Shown piece after piece: positions 7,641 to 16,968 of a stretch of 42,748 nucleotides of DNA. A model generated the notes under the pieces. It was not told where the DNA came from, did no database searches, and worked only from the letters and a program-made list of their open reading frames with translations. The position numbers were made by a program, and so were the translations under genes. The stretch's first letter is position 1; the number at the start of each line of letters is the position of its first letter. Origin of the DNA: Nitrospira sp. (GTDB lineage Bacteria > Nitrospirota > Nitrospiria > Nitrospirales > Nitrospiraceae); assembly GCA_029865225.1 (NCBI GenBank), contig JAOUHJ010000025.1:1-42748 (forward strand), in the 5' to 3' direction.

Positions 7641-9473
7641 TTAGCTTCCATTCGGATAAAGATCAACTGCTGTGAACCATTTCGTCAGAGCCGCGACGCG
7701 AGCCTGTTGCTCAGCGGGAAATTTGAGCGGTCGGCCACGGCCATCGAGTAACAACCCCACGACCCCTCCGTGAACTTCTTTGGTCACGGCCACACCAACC
7801 CCCGCCCCCATATTCAATCCCTTGGCAGGTTGAACCTTGATCGAGGCTCGTTGCTCAGCATCCAATGGATAGAGCCGCAGCTCTCCGAACTTCAGCTGTT
7901 CCTTCGTGGCTTTGCCATCTGGCCAGACTATTTCGTAGTCCGCACAGACCGCTCCGTCCTTCCCCTGTCCGATCGGCGCGACACAGGTCCCAAGATAGAC
8001 CATGCAATCTCTGACGAATACGTCAGTCGCCGCCTTCTCGTTGATGGTGGACAAGACGCCAAGATGCGGCATCATGAAGATACTATCCACGGACAATCTG
8101 GTGCAGCCCATCGGTTCATAGGCATCGACCATCATCAGCATCGATTGGATACGGCGTGGGGCGTGAGAAAGGATGCCCCCGCTCCCGACGATCAAATCCA
8201 GCTTCAACATATCGATCAGCGACTTGCCGGAAGTCTGTTGTTCGAAGACATCTGAAATCGTTCGCTCCTGCTGCACACCTTTCAGCCCTGTCGCCAGCGA
8301 CTTATGATGGATCAACGCCAGCCGCAAAGCTTCTCGTGCAATCGCCTGTTCGATCTGCAGTTCGTCGAGCGTTTGCGGAATCGTCGTCGGACGGATCATC
8401 TTATTCTTGATGCGGTTGCGCAACGTTTGCTCATCGATCGTAAAGGGTACCCAACGCATGATATTGGCGAGTCCCGCCTCAGCCAGCACATTCGACACAC
8501 TGTAGGACATGCCGAGATTGGCGCTGACCGTCCGATTGAATACCCCATCGAAGACGGAGAACACATCCGTCGTCGCCCCACCGATATCGACTCCGATCAG
8601 ATTCAGATGCTCCCGCTTCGCGATCGTCTCCATAATAAGACCGACCGCAGCGGGAGTCGGCATGATCGGCGCACCGGTCATCTCGATCAGCTTTTTGTAG
8701 CCGGGAGCTTGTTGCATGACGTGTTCAAGGAACAGGTCATGAATCTTGTTGCGTGCCGGAGCTAGATTCTCTCGTTCCAAGACCGGCCGGATATTCTCCG
8801 TCACCACCAGCGCCGATTTGTCTTCCAAGATTTTTTTGACTTGCGGTTGCGCTTCCTTGTTCCCTGCATAGATCAAGGGCAACTTGTACGTCACACCGAA
8901 CCGTGGCCGTGGCTCTGCCGCCGCCACATATTCGGCCATCTCCACGACATGTGTCACCGCCCCTCCATCGGTTCCTCCCGACATCAGAATCATGTCCGGC
9001 CTCATGGAGCGGATACGCTCGATCTTTTCGTACGGCAAGCGGCCATCGTTGGCCGCCAACACATCGATGACGATCGCTCCAGCCCCCAATGCGGCACGTT
9101 GCGCGCTTTCACCCGTCATGTTCTGCACGACACCGGTCACCATCATCTGCAACCCGCCACCGGCACTGCTGGTAGAGATGTAGATATCCACCCCCGTCCT
9201 GTCATCACGACAGGGAGTGATGATCTGATCGCCGTCCAAGATCTTTCGGCCTGAAAGCTCTTCGATTTCCGCGATCGCGTTCAACACACCGCGTGTCACG
9301 TCCTCGAACGGCGCTTCGACCGTCGTCGGCGCCTCGCCTCGGTACGTCTGCCGGTAAGTGTCTCCGATTTTTTCAATGAGGATGGCTTTGGTGGTGGTGC
9401 TACCACAATCGGTAGCGACGATCACATTGATGGGACGATCGATCTTGGGAGGAGTGGAAACAGAAACGGTCAT
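7641..9473 (-). CDS. MutL/GlmL-like ASKHA ATPase
   Basis: The 610-residue protein belongs to the family of glutamate mutase accessory protein GlmL/MutL. It has the two glycine-rich phosphate loops of the actin/Hsp70/sugar-kinase fold: D22-C-G-S-T-T-T-K29 and V295-D-I-G-G-A-T-T-D303. It also has a third glycine motif in LDLIVGSGGILSHAP. GlmL is thought to reactivate coenzyme-B12-dependent glutamate mutase, but glmE/glmS are not in the window. Here it is embedded among membrane-protein genes. It overlaps the upstream 123-residue gene by four bases (9470-9473). This context argues that the ATPase energises or assembles the membrane complex encoded downstream and does not act on a mutase. The fold assignment is firm; the role is inference. 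Confidence 0.85.
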   Translation of the reverse strand: MTVSVSTPPKIDRPINVIVATDCGSTTTKAILIEKIGDTYRQTYRGEAPTTVEAPFEDVTRGVLNAIAEIEELSGRKILDGDQIITPCRDDRTGVDIYISTSSAGGGLQMMVTGVVQNMTGESAQRAALGAGAIVIDVLAANDGRLPYEKIERIRSMRPDMILMSGGTDGGAVTHVVEMAEYVAAAEPRPRFGVTYKLPLIYAGNKEAQPQVKKILEDKSALVVTENIRPVLERENLAPARNKIHDLFLEHVMQQAPGYKKLIEMTGAPIMPTPAAVGLIMETIAKREHLNLIGVDIGGATTDVFSVFDGVFNRTVSANLGMSYSVSNVLAEAGLANIMRWVPFTIDEQTLRNRIKNKMIRPTTIPQTLDELQIEQAIAREALRLALIHHKSLATGLKGVQQERTISDVFEQQTSGKSLIDMLKLDLIVGSGGILSHAPRRIQSMLMMVDAYEPMGCTRLSVDSIFMMPHLGVLSTINEKAATDVFVRDCMVYLGTCVAPIGQGKDGAVCADYEIVWPDGKATKEQLKFGELRLYPLDAEQRASIKVQPAKGLNMGAGVGVAVTKEVHGGVVGLLLDGRGRPLKFPAEQQARVAALTKWFTAVDLYPNGS

Positions 9474-9841
9474 TGAGCCGTTGCTCCCTTTGGAGCAGAC
9501 TTGGCTTCAATGAGGGTGACCAGCCGAGTGATGGTGTCCCGGCTTTCAAGTAACCGCGCGACCTGTTCGACTTCCTTGACGTTGAACGCGCAATCGATGA
9601 TCGGTGTCAGGAAATGGAGAGCCTGACTTCCCAGAAAATTCATCGGCCCCATCGATTCCAAAAACATCGTGGCCGGAGCCGTCATCCCGCGTTTGACGAT
9701 CGTCTCGGCAATTCGTTCGAGTAGTTGGGCATCTTCGATGGTCAGAGGTTGAGACACCGGTTGAACGGCAAACGCATGGCGCAAGCCTGCTCGCAATTGA
9801 GCCAGTTTTGCTATTGAGTTCCCATTGAAGAGCGATCGCAT
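9470..9841 (-). CDS. Small helical protein, first gene of the MutL operon
   Basis: This 123-residue, largely helical, soluble protein has no recognisable motif or membrane segment. Its sequence (LAQLRAGLRHAFAV, LLERIAETIVKRG, ATMFLESMGPMNFLGSQALHFLTP) is amphipathic and looks like a helical bundle. It is the promoter-proximal gene. A sigma70-type promoter lies 39 bases upstream of its ATG, and its stop overlaps the MutL-like start, so the two proteins are probably made in fixed ratio and may bind each other. There is only a weak Shine-Dalgarno. I do not recognise a family. Confidence 0.7.
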   Translation of the reverse strand: MRSLFNGNSIAKLAQLRAGLRHAFAVQPVSQPLTIEDAQLLERIAETIVKRGMTAPATMFLESMGPMNFLGSQALHFLTPIIDCAFNVKEVEQVARLLESRDTITRLVTLIEAKSAPKGATAQ

Positions 9842-9879
9842 AAGTGTAGGTCGGATAAGGAAAACGACGAACGGGTCGC

Positions 9880-9908
9880 ATTATATGAAGGGGGTGAAAG
9901 AGAGTCAA
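9880..9908 (-). promoter_or_regulatory. Sigma70-type promoter of the MutL-associated operon
   Basis: Read on the minus strand, TTGACT (9903-9908) is followed after exactly 17 bases by a perfect TATAAT (9880-9885). Transcription would begin near 9873, about 32 bases before the ATG of the 123-residue gene. No other promoter of this quality is visible within the operon. Confidence 0.75.
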
Positions 9909-9966
9909 TTCGATGGGCTACCGTATGACCGTTGTTCCCACATCGCCTTGCAGCTTCCAGGCATTC

Positions 9967-10401
9967 ATGATACTCAAAAGTATGCAACGACAGAGTCCAG
10001 CCCTTTATGCTGATCTAGACGGAAAGATCGAGTCTGTGATGTCCCGCTACCCGTCCGTTGCATTGGCTATACTCTTCGGGTCGATGGCCAAGGATCGCAC
10101 TCGCAACGATAGTGATCTCGATATCGCGGTTGCAACGACCACTCCGCTTACGGCTCAGACTCACATAGCCATCATTGAAGATCTTGCACTGACCGTTGGT
10201 CGCCCGGTGGATCTCATAGATCTTGATCGGACTCACAGCCCACTCCTACGTGAGATCCTAACCAAGGGACGCAGAGTACTGTGTCACGATCGTACGCGCT
10301 ACGCCGAACTCATTCTACGCATGGTTTATGAAGAAGCGGACGTCATGCCCTACTACCGCCGCATTTTGTCTGAGAGACGCAAAGCATGGATCGGGACCTA
10401 G
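9967..10401 (+). CDS. MNT-domain nucleotidyltransferase (MntA-like antitoxin)
   Basis: The 144-residue form shows the MNT nucleotidyltransferase signature G38-S39-x10-D50-x-D52 (LFGSMAKDRTRNDSDLDIAV, 36-55). A further beta-strand, VDLIDLD, and a helical tail follow. In MntA/HepT systems the minimal nucleotidyltransferase AMPylates and neutralises a HEPN RNase whose gene normally overlaps or directly follows. Here the gene's stop overlaps the first codons of a HEPN-like frame that breaks off after a few residues (see 10386). I chose the ATG at 9967; 9982 and 9913 are also possible, and none has a strong Shine-Dalgarno. The domain call is firm. Confidence 0.8.
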   Translation: MILKSMQRQSPALYADLDGKIESVMSRYPSVALAILFGSMAKDRTRNDSDLDIAVATTTPLTAQTHIAIIEDLALTVGRPVDLIDLDRTHSPLLREILTKGRRVLCHDRTRYAELILRMVYEEADVMPYYRRILSERRKAWIGT

Positions 10402-10463
10402 TCGCCTTATTCATGAGCAGTTCTGCTGTACTAGTTGATTTTCCGCTGCAGGCTCTCGGCTGA
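10386..10463 (+). pseudogene. Stub of a HEPN (HepT-like) toxin gene
   Basis: An ATG at 10386 overlaps the end of the MNT gene in the way hepT starts usually do. It begins M-D-R-D-L-V-A, close to the common HepT start (MDxDLVxxKLxxL). After about seven residues the similarity stops, and a stop codon is reached at 10461. The RX4-6HY active-site motif is missing. This fits deletion of the toxin body with the antitoxin kept. Because only a short stretch is left, chance similarity cannot be excluded. Confidence 0.45.
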
Positions 10464-10505
10464 GCAACAGGTCGTTCTGCATGGCACAAGGGGCTAGATT
10501 TGGCC

Positions 10506-10778
10506 ATGAAGTTTGAGTGGGATCCGCGCAAAGCCGAAATCAATCTTCGTAAACACGGAATCTCGTTCGACGAAGCGGCTTCGGTATTTCTGGACCGACT
10601 GGCTCTTTCAGGCCCTGATCCGGATCACTCCATCGGCGAGCTGCGGTATATTACCTTTGGAATGTCCCGATTAAGTCGGCTACTCGTTGTCTCACATACC
10701 TATCGACCAGACGCCATTCGAATCATCAACGCCCGCCACATGACGCGCAATGAAAGGAAATTATATGAAGAAGGATAA
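10506..10778 (+). CDS. brnT: BrnT-family toxin
   Basis: This 90-residue protein fits BrnT (DUF497), a small RelE-like ribonuclease toxin. It opens MKFEWDPRKAEINLRKHGISFDEA, has the central strand ELRYITFG and LLVVSHTYR, and closes with AIRIINARHMTRNERKLYEEG. Those landmarks (WD-x-K-x-x-x-N-x-x-K-H-G-I-x-F, and RIISAR followed by E-x-x-x-Y) are characteristic. I use the ATG at 10506 because that is where the family begins; a TTG at 10500 is in frame. Its end overlaps the next gene, a candidate antitoxin, by 14 bases, as is normal for brnT-brnA. Confidence 0.88.
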   Translation: MKFEWDPRKAEINLRKHGISFDEAASVFLDRLALSGPDPDHSIGELRYITFGMSRLSRLLVVSHTYRPDAIRIINARHMTRNERKLYEEG

Positions 10779-11019
10779 AGACGACACACGTTCGGAGTAC
10801 AAGCGCTCGGACTTTACAAAACTTGAAAGAGGGAAATTTTACTCGGCAGTAGCTGCAGGGTCTTCGGTCGTCCTGTTGGAGCCGGCCATTGCCAAGGCGT
10901 TTCCCAACTCAAAGGCAGTCAATGAAGCATTGGCTGGCTTACTCGTGTTAACTGAAAAGACAGCACGCATAACGCGACGCTCAACCCGGACACGGAGAAA
11001 AACTTCGCGTACTGCTTAG
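10765..11019 (+). CDS. brnA: BrnA-like antitoxin partner of BrnT
   Basis: The frame is 84 residues from the ATG at 10765. That start has an AAAGGA Shine-Dalgarno six bases away, unlike the ATG at 10750. The N-terminal part is strongly charged (KKDKDDTRSEYKRSDFTKLERGKF), as in BrnA antitoxins, whose N-terminus binds the toxin. The remaining part (FYSAVAAGSSVVLLEPAIAKAFPNSKAVNEALAGLLVL) fits a short strand followed by a helix, then a basic tail. Assignment rests mainly on overlap with brnT and on the charged start; the DNA-binding region is a variant of the usual RHH pattern. Confidence 0.7.
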   Translation: MKKDKDDTRSEYKRSDFTKLERGKFYSAVAAGSSVVLLEPAIAKAFPNSKAVNEALAGLLVLTEKTARITRRSTRTRRKTSRTA

Positions 11020-11327
11020 CCCTGCCGTGCGTTAATTCATTCCAGAGGACTAGCCCTCTTTATGAGAACAACTTGGCCTGGTCCTCACGGTAGAACGTTT
11101 GGCCTCTCTTAGGACAACTGAGAGCAACTCCTCGCACAACTCGGTTACTCAGCACACGTCAGCATCCTCGCTATGTAATGGTCTTCCTGATCAACTGAAA
11201 CACCGGGCTAAGCAGCCTCCCCATCTTCTGAAATATTTTCTCACTCAGCGTTTACACAGACCAGCCACCCACGTCTAAAGACTAGAGCTGTACAGAATTC
11301 TGGAATCTTACGGGGAGGTAAGACGTA
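11020..11327. other. Gene-free stretch with a weak hairpin
   Basis: No convincing gene is present. Just after brnA, AGAGG (11044-11048) and CCTCT (about 11055-11059) can pair around a six-base loop, followed by TT and A. This is at best a weak terminator. The downstream part presumably contains the promoter for the beta-barrel gene, whose Shine-Dalgarno GGGAGGT is at about 11312. Confidence 0.4.
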
Positions 11328-11924
11328 ATGATGCGCGTGCTGAAACTACCGGTCGTCTTGGTGGCCCTGACCGTCACTCTGGGTGGAATGCTTTATGAAG
11401 GGAATACCACCATGGCTATGGGAGAAACGCTCTTCGATGACGTCAATATTGGGCTCTTCTCTATTGGAGGTCGGGCGACCTATTTTGATACCAAAGAGGG
11501 TGACGACAACTGGTTTGGCGGCGGTCAGGTCAGAATTCACCCATTCCACTTTCTTGCCGTTGAAGGCTCGGTCGACTATCGCAGAACGGACATCAATGCC
11601 ACCAAAGTCCGAACCTTTCCTGTACAAGGCTCAGTGTTGCTCTATCCCTTTGGCACAAAACGACTCTCTCCGTTTATTCTAGGCGGGGCCGGGTGGTACT
11701 TCACGAACGTCGAGGGCCCCGGCGACTTTGACAAGACACAACATCGATTCGGCGCACACGCGGGAGGAGGACTCCAGCTCTTTCTCACCGAATATGTCTC
11801 GCTCGATGGGACCTATCGGCATATTTGGCTTGAGAAAATCGAGTCGCAGGATGCATCCCTTCGCGGTAAACGATTTGAGGACAATGGACATATGGTGACC
11901 TTTGGTCTGAATGTGCACTTTTAG
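11328..11924 (+). CDS. Small outer-membrane beta-barrel protein
   Basis: The 198-residue protein has a signal peptide-like start (MMRVLKLPVVLVALTVTLGG, with cleavage probably near AMG). Alternating amphipathic strands follow: FSIGGRATYFDT, FGGGQVRIHPFHFLAVEGSVDY, FPVQGSVLLYPFG, SPFILGGAGWYF, FGAHAGGGLQLFLTEYVSLDGTYRHIW. It closes with MVTFGLNVHF, a terminal Phe that is the usual outer-membrane insertion signal. Size and pattern fit eight-stranded barrels of the OmpA/OmpW/PagP-like porin class, but I cannot assign a named family. A good Shine-Dalgarno precedes the ATG. It is monocistronic as far as I can see, in a region otherwise full of accessory genes. Confidence 0.75.
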   Translation: MMRVLKLPVVLVALTVTLGGMLYEGNTTMAMGETLFDDVNIGLFSIGGRATYFDTKEGDDNWFGGGQVRIHPFHFLAVEGSVDYRRTDINATKVRTFPVQGSVLLYPFGTKRLSPFILGGAGWYFTNVEGPGDFDKTQHRFGAHAGGGLQLFLTEYVSLDGTYRHIWLEKIESQDASLRGKRFEDNGHMVTFGLNVHF

Positions 11925-12176
11925 TCTCGCATCACGTTGAGGCGACGATCGTTCTCTGAGAAAGCGAGCTCTAGCCAGCGTATCTGCAATTCTTCACCAG
12001 GTCGTGCCACGATTGATGTCGCCTACGGAGCTGGCCAGAACCTCACCTTAAAAGACTGCAAAAAGCTCCTCACCTACTCCGCACAGTTATACCCGTCGGT
12101 GTAACAAGCCGACGCGGTGTTTCAGAGAGCGTTGACAAGTGCTGCCGCACACGTAAGAATCACTAGCCACCTAACG

Positions 12177-15100
12177 ATGAGGACGAAGGTGACCGCTAGG
12201 CAGACCGCCAAAGAACGATTGATTCAGACATTCAAGTTCCTGAAGGGCCTGAACGAACTTCGCAATCCCGTGGTCCGCGATTTGTCCGGGTCGGATGTGA
12301 TGCGGATCGATAGCTGGCCTCTGCATCCCTGTGTGACTGTCCGGCGTGGAGACCGCACGGAGGATGAGACCAATGACACAGCAGACGTCGAATTGGAACC
12401 ACTCATTCGGATCCAGCGATCACGGTTGACGCCCTGCCCAGGACCACCTGCGATCTTGGACGACTGGCTCAAGCCTGGATGGCAGTCAGTAGAGGGAGAG
12501 GTCCAGGTCCTAGAGTTCCGTCATGTTCAAGGCAAGGACAAGCAGACCAGCACCGTTGCCCTTACCGATGCCCGGGAACGCCTGGAAGCCTTGAACGAGT
12601 GGCGGCTCGTACGGACGAAGTGGGCAGAGGCAGAGCGGCCGGCGATTGCAGCACGTCATCTGTTCGACCGCATACATGCACTGTGGACCATGATACAGCG
12701 CGAGGGCGATCAGGTAGACCTTGTCCTTGCGGATGGAATGCTCAGTGTTCCGGAACACGGCATCCACCATCCGGTGCTCATGCAGCGGATCTATTTGGAA
12801 TTCGACCCGCTGTTACCTGAATTTCGCTTCAATACTGGGACGGAAAAGGTGGAATTGCACCGCGCCCTGCTTCGACTCGTGCCGAGCATCGAAGGACGAA
12901 TGATTGCTCATTTCGACAGAGAGTTAGAGGAACAGCCGGTGGAGCCGCTCGGCGGCGAGAGCACAGATGGCTTTTACCGTCGGCTTGTGCAGGGGCTGTT
13001 CAATGACGGTGAGTTTCTCGACGGCAAGATGCGTGGCGCAGTACCCACACAGCCGAGCATGTGGCGTGAACCGCTCTTGTACCTGCGTCCACGGACGGCT
13101 GGGCTGAGCACCACCCTCGAGTACATCCTGGAGGATTTGGATAAGAAGGACACGGAGCCTCCCGAGGGACTCTCGCGTATCGTGGGCGTAGAGACCACAG
13201 CTCCATCCGAGCTTCCCCTACGCAGTGATGGCGAGGGGCCAAAGGTCCAGCCTGAACCGGAGCCGGACATCTTGTTTAGCAAGCCGGCAAACGCGGAACA
13301 GTACGACATCGCAGCGAGATTGACGACGGCGAAGTCCGTACTCGTGCAAGGCCCACCAGGCACGGGTAAAACGCACACAATTGCGAATCTACTGGGCTAC
13401 CTCCTCTCACAGGGCAAATCGGTGTTGGTGACCGCCCACACGACGAAGGCGTTGCGGGTGCTGCGTCGGCAGGTCGACGAGGCGCTCCAACCGTTAGCTC
13501 TCAGTGTCCTCGAAAGCGATGCAGAGAGTCAGGCACAGCTTTCGACGGCGGCACAGGATATTGCCGACCGGCTCTCACGTTCCGATGCGGCAAGCTTGCG
13601 ACGGGAAGCCAGGTTGCTCCGCGACAAACGGCGAACGTTGCTCCACGAAAAAGACGCGTTGCGTCGGCAACTCCGGGATGCCCGGTTCAGTGAAATCGAA
13701 GCGATTGTGCACGGTGGCGAAGGGTTCAGCCCGATCGACGTCGCGCGGCGGGTGAAGGCAGGTATCGAACGAGATGGGTGGATCCCAGGACCGCTCCAAC
13801 CTGGGATGGTGTGTCCGCTCACGGACGCCGAGGTTCGGCAGCTGTACGCTTCACAAGATACCCTTGCGCCGGAAGACGAGGCACAACTTGCCGTGCCTCA
13901 ACCGGCGCTGGCGGAGCTCGTGACACCGGCAGATTTCCGCCTTCTCGCGACGGAGCGAGCAGGTGCAGATGTCCGCGCGCAAGCGCACCGGCCAGACCTG
14001 TGGGACGGTCACGCGGTAGGCGATTACACCACGACACAACTCCAAGACCTTCATCAGCGCGTCCAGCAGGCAGCGGCAATCCTGGCCGAAGACCAAACCT
14101 GGCTACGCGAAGTCCTGTTCGCCGGCTGGACTGGTGGGGAGTTACAGGAAGCTTGGCAAGACCTCCTGGCGGTTGTGGACACGTTGGCACATGAATCTGG
14201 AACGGCTCACCGCCTCATGATGGCACATGGGCCGGAGCTCCCACCAGATCGCTCGCTGGATGAAGCAGCATCGATGCTCGGCGACATCGTGGCCTTCCTG
14301 GAAGGAGGCGGGTCATTCGGTTTGAAGACGAAACTTACACGGCGGGCCTGGCATCTATTCATCGAATCCTGCCGCGTAGAAGATCGTGAGCCACGCACCC
14401 TGGATGAGTTTCGTGCGTTGCATACGAGGGCGCAGTTGGAGAAGAGCCGGAATCGTTTTGCCGCCCGCTGGCGCCGTGCCGTAGAAAGCCTCGAGGGGCC
14501 GTCGGTTGAAAGCCTCGGACGTTCACCGGAACGAGCGGCTCATGGATACGCGGCAGAAATACGCCGGCGTCTTGAATGGCGTGGAACGGTCTGGGAGCCA
14601 CTGATTGAAGAACTTCGCACGGCAGGTTTTCGGTGGGACGCGTGGCTGGCTGCCCATCCGCCTGTACCCGGCGATCATGGTGAGTTGGCGCGCGTGCAAC
14701 GCGCCGGGTCTCACGGGTTGGCGGAGATTGTCGAAGCGCAGGCTGCGCTGCTCCGGCAAGCCGAATTGTCGGCAGCCTTGCAGACGCAACGGACCTATCT
14801 CACAGGGTTCCCAGAGAGTGCTGTTGCATCACGACTGCTCCAAGCCCAGGACGCCTGGGACGTCGACAACTACGAGGGCCTCTCGATGGAGATCGCCCGG
14901 CTCGAAGGTCTCCGCAACGTTTACGACAACCGTCTGACTCTCCTGGCAAAGTTGGAACCAACCGCGCCTGCATGGGCACAGGCCATCGCCAAACGCCACA
15001 TGCCACACGACCATTCGCAACCGCCGGGCAATGCGGAGGCAGCCTGGCGATGGCGGCAGTGGCTTCAAGAGTTGGAGCGTCGTGCAGCCGTGTCGATGAC

Positions 15101-16787
15101 GGATCTTCAAGGACGGCTCGACCGAATGGAAGAGGAGTTACGGCACGTCGCAGGAAAGATTATCGAGTACGAGACATGGGCGGCACAGCGTGATCGCACC
15201 GCATTACACACACAGCAGGCCTTGATGGGCTTTGTGCAGACGATTCATAAAGTCGGCAAGGGAACCGGAAAGCGCGTACCGGAATTATTACGACGGATAC
15301 GAGAACTTCTCGTCTCCGCGCGCCGGGCGGTCCCGGTCTGGATCATGCCCTTGAGTCGCGTGTATGAGAGCTTCGATCCACGCAATACGAAATTCGATGT
15401 GGTGATCATCGATGAGGCCAGCCAGAGCGACGTGACCGCGCTCGCGGCGCTCTATCTCGGGCACGAGCACGTCGTGGTCGGCGATAAGGAGCAGGTCACG
15501 CCCGATGCGGTGGGCCAGCGTCTGGATGAGGTCCAACGTCTCATTGCCACAGACCTCCGAGGCGTTCCGAATAGTCACCTGTACGACGGACAGACGTCGA
15601 TTTATGATCTCGCGGAAACTGCCTTCGGCAGCGTGATCGCCCTGCGCGAGCATTTCCGCTGCGTGCCCGAGATCATCGAGTTCTGCAATCAGCTTTCCTA
15701 CAGTCACGCGATTCGTCCGCTGCGTGAGCCGCTGTCAGCAAGCCTGCGTCCCGCTCTCGTGGCGCATCACGTACAAGGCTTTCGTGACGGCCAAGGCAAG
15801 ATCAACCGGGTTGAGGCCGAGGAAATCGCGTCGTTGGTCTGCGCATGCCTGAATGATCCAGCCTATGCCCGAAACGAATCCGGGCGTCCGACCAGCTTCG
15901 GCATCATTTCGTTGCTCGGGGATGAGCAGGCGCTGCTGATTGAGAGCCTACTTCGGAAGCGGTTGTCACCGGATGTGTTTGAAAAGTACCGCCTCCTCTG
16001 CGGGAATGCCGCGCAGTTTCAGGGAGACGAACGAGATGTCGTCTTTCTCTCGATGGTCGACGGACCACCAGACGACGGCCAACTTCCTTGCCGTGATGCG
16101 GGGCCAAAAGATTTGTACAAGAAACGCTACAACGTCGCGGTAAGCCGCGCGCGCAATCAACTCTGGATCGTCCATTCATTGGACCCGGACGCTCATCTCA
16201 AAGACGGCGATCTCCGCCGCCGACTCATTCAGCATGCCCGCGATCCACAGGCGATCCTACAAGCCAAGGAGAACTACGGCACACAGACCGACTCGGTACT
16301 TGAAAACCAGGTGCTCCAGCGACTCCTCGCAGCCGGCTACCGGGTACAGCCACAATGGCCGGTCGGTGCGTACCGAATCGATCTCATGGTGGAGGGGAAA
16401 AACCGACGCCTCGCGGTGGAATGCGACGGCGAGAAGTGGCATACACCGGAACAGCTACACCGCGACCTTGAACGGCAGGCGATTCTTGAACGGCTTGGCT
16501 GGGTCTTCGTCCGCATCCGCGGCAGCGTGTTCTTTCGCGCCCCCGAGACTGCCATGGCACCGGTCTTTTTGAAATTGCAGCAGCTTGGCATTGAACCAAT
16601 GGGGAAAGGCGAACCCCACGAGTCCAATCGCGTTGAGCCCTTAGTGAACAGAATCAAAAGGGCAGCTAAAAAGATCCGCCAAGACTGGGCCAAGGAACAG
16701 ATAACTATGGGTGAGCCAAACGAATATGCGTATGCAACCCAGTCCGCAGAGAGCTCAACCGGCTCAGCCCAATCGCCGGGCCCATGA
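12177..16787 (+). CDS. SF1 helicase with C-terminal MTES_1575/Vsr-like nuclease
   Basis: This very large protein (1,536 residues from ATG 12177; a GTG at 12117 gives 1,556) has a Walker A motif GPPGTGKTHT (about 391-400), a long coiled and helical insert, Walker B DVVIIDEASQSD (about 1074-1085) and VVVGDKEQVTP. The SF1 motifs continue with EHFRCVPEIIEFCN, QFQGDERDVVFLSMV and YNVAVSRARNQLWIV. This is the UPF1/Dna2-like arrangement (COG1112). Residues about 1380-1480 form a restriction-endonuclease-like domain with YRIDLMV (D1402) and VECDGEKWH (E1415, D1417), and LERLGWVFVRIRGS. That matches the MTES_1575/DUF559/Vsr-like type. Helicase-nuclease fusions of this kind include known anti-phage proteins; I think DUF4011-helicase-Vsr is the nearest. 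The start is uncertain, as neither candidate has a good Shine-Dalgarno. A defence role is inference. Confidence 0.85.
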   Translation: MRTKVTARQTAKERLIQTFKFLKGLNELRNPVVRDLSGSDVMRIDSWPLHPCVTVRRGDRTEDETNDTADVELEPLIRIQRSRLTPCPGPPAILDDWLKPGWQSVEGEVQVLEFRHVQGKDKQTSTVALTDARERLEALNEWRLVRTKWAEAERPAIAARHLFDRIHALWTMIQREGDQVDLVLADGMLSVPEHGIHHPVLMQRIYLEFDPLLPEFRFNTGTEKVELHRALLRLVPSIEGRMIAHFDRELEEQPVEPLGGESTDGFYRRLVQGLFNDGEFLDGKMRGAVPTQPSMWREPLLYLRPRTAGLSTTLEYILEDLDKKDTEPPEGLSRIVGVETTAPSELPLRSDGEGPKVQPEPEPDILFSKPANAEQYDIAARLTTAKSVLVQGPPGTGKTHTIANLLGYLLSQGKSVLVTAHTTKALRVLRRQVDEALQPLALSVLESDAESQAQLSTAAQDIADRLSRSDAASLRREARLLRDKRRTLLHEKDALRRQLRDARFSEIEAIVHGGEGFSPIDVARRVKAGIERDGWIPGPLQPGMVCPLTDAEVRQLYASQDTLAPEDEAQLAVPQPALAELVTPADFRLLATERAGADVRAQAHRPDLWDGHAVGDYTTTQLQDLHQRVQQAAAILAEDQTWLREVLFAGWTGGELQEAWQDLLAVVDTLAHESGTAHRLMMAHGPELPPDRSLDEAASMLGDIVAFLEGGGSFGLKTKLTRRAWHLFIESCRVEDREPRTLDEFRALHTRAQLEKSRNRFAARWRRAVESLEGPSVESLGRSPERAAHGYAAEIRRRLEWRGTVWEPLIEELRTAGFRWDAWLAAHPPVPGDHGELARVQRAGSHGLAEIVEAQAALLRQAELSAALQTQRTYLTGFPESAVASRLLQAQDAWDVDNYEGLSMEIARLEGLRNVYDNRLTLLAKLEPTAPAWAQAIAKRHMPHDHSQPPGNAEAAWRWRQWLQELERRAAVSMTDLQGRLDRMEEELRHVAGKIIEYETWAAQRDRTALHTQQALMGFVQTIHKVGKGTGKRVPELLRRIRELLVSARRAVPVWIMPLSRVYESFDPRNTKFDVVIIDEASQSDVTALAALYLGHEHVVVGDKEQVTPDAVGQRLDEVQRLIATDLRGVPNSHLYDGQTSIYDLAETAFGSVIALREHFRCVPEIIEFCNQLSYSHAIRPLREPLSASLRPALVAHHVQGFRDGQGKINRVEAEEIASLVCACLNDPAYARNESGRPTSFGIISLLGDEQALLIESLLRKRLSPDVFEKYRLLCGNAAQFQGDERDVVFLSMVDGPPDDGQLPCRDAGPKDLYKKRYNVAVSRARNQLWIVHSLDPDAHLKDGDLRRRLIQHARDPQAILQAKENYGTQTDSVLENQVLQRLLAAGYRVQPQWPVGAYRIDLMVEGKNRRLAVECDGEKWHTPEQLHRDLERQAILERLGWVFVRIRGSVFFRAPETAMAPVFLKLQQLGIEPMGKGEPHESNRVEPLVNRIKRAAKKIRQDWAKEQITMGEPNEYAYATQSAESSTGSAQSPGP

Positions 16788-16968
16788 AATGTCGTGTTAC
16801 TCATCTCGTTGGAATGGGGCACATTTTCCGCGAACGCCTTAATCACGTGAGCATCTTTCTCAATATCGTGCTCCGCTCCCCATTCAGTATTCCAACACAC
16901 CAACAGCTTTGGGGACAGCTGTTTGTACGATGTCCGTCGGTGCATAGCTAGGCGAACAAAGTGAGTAT

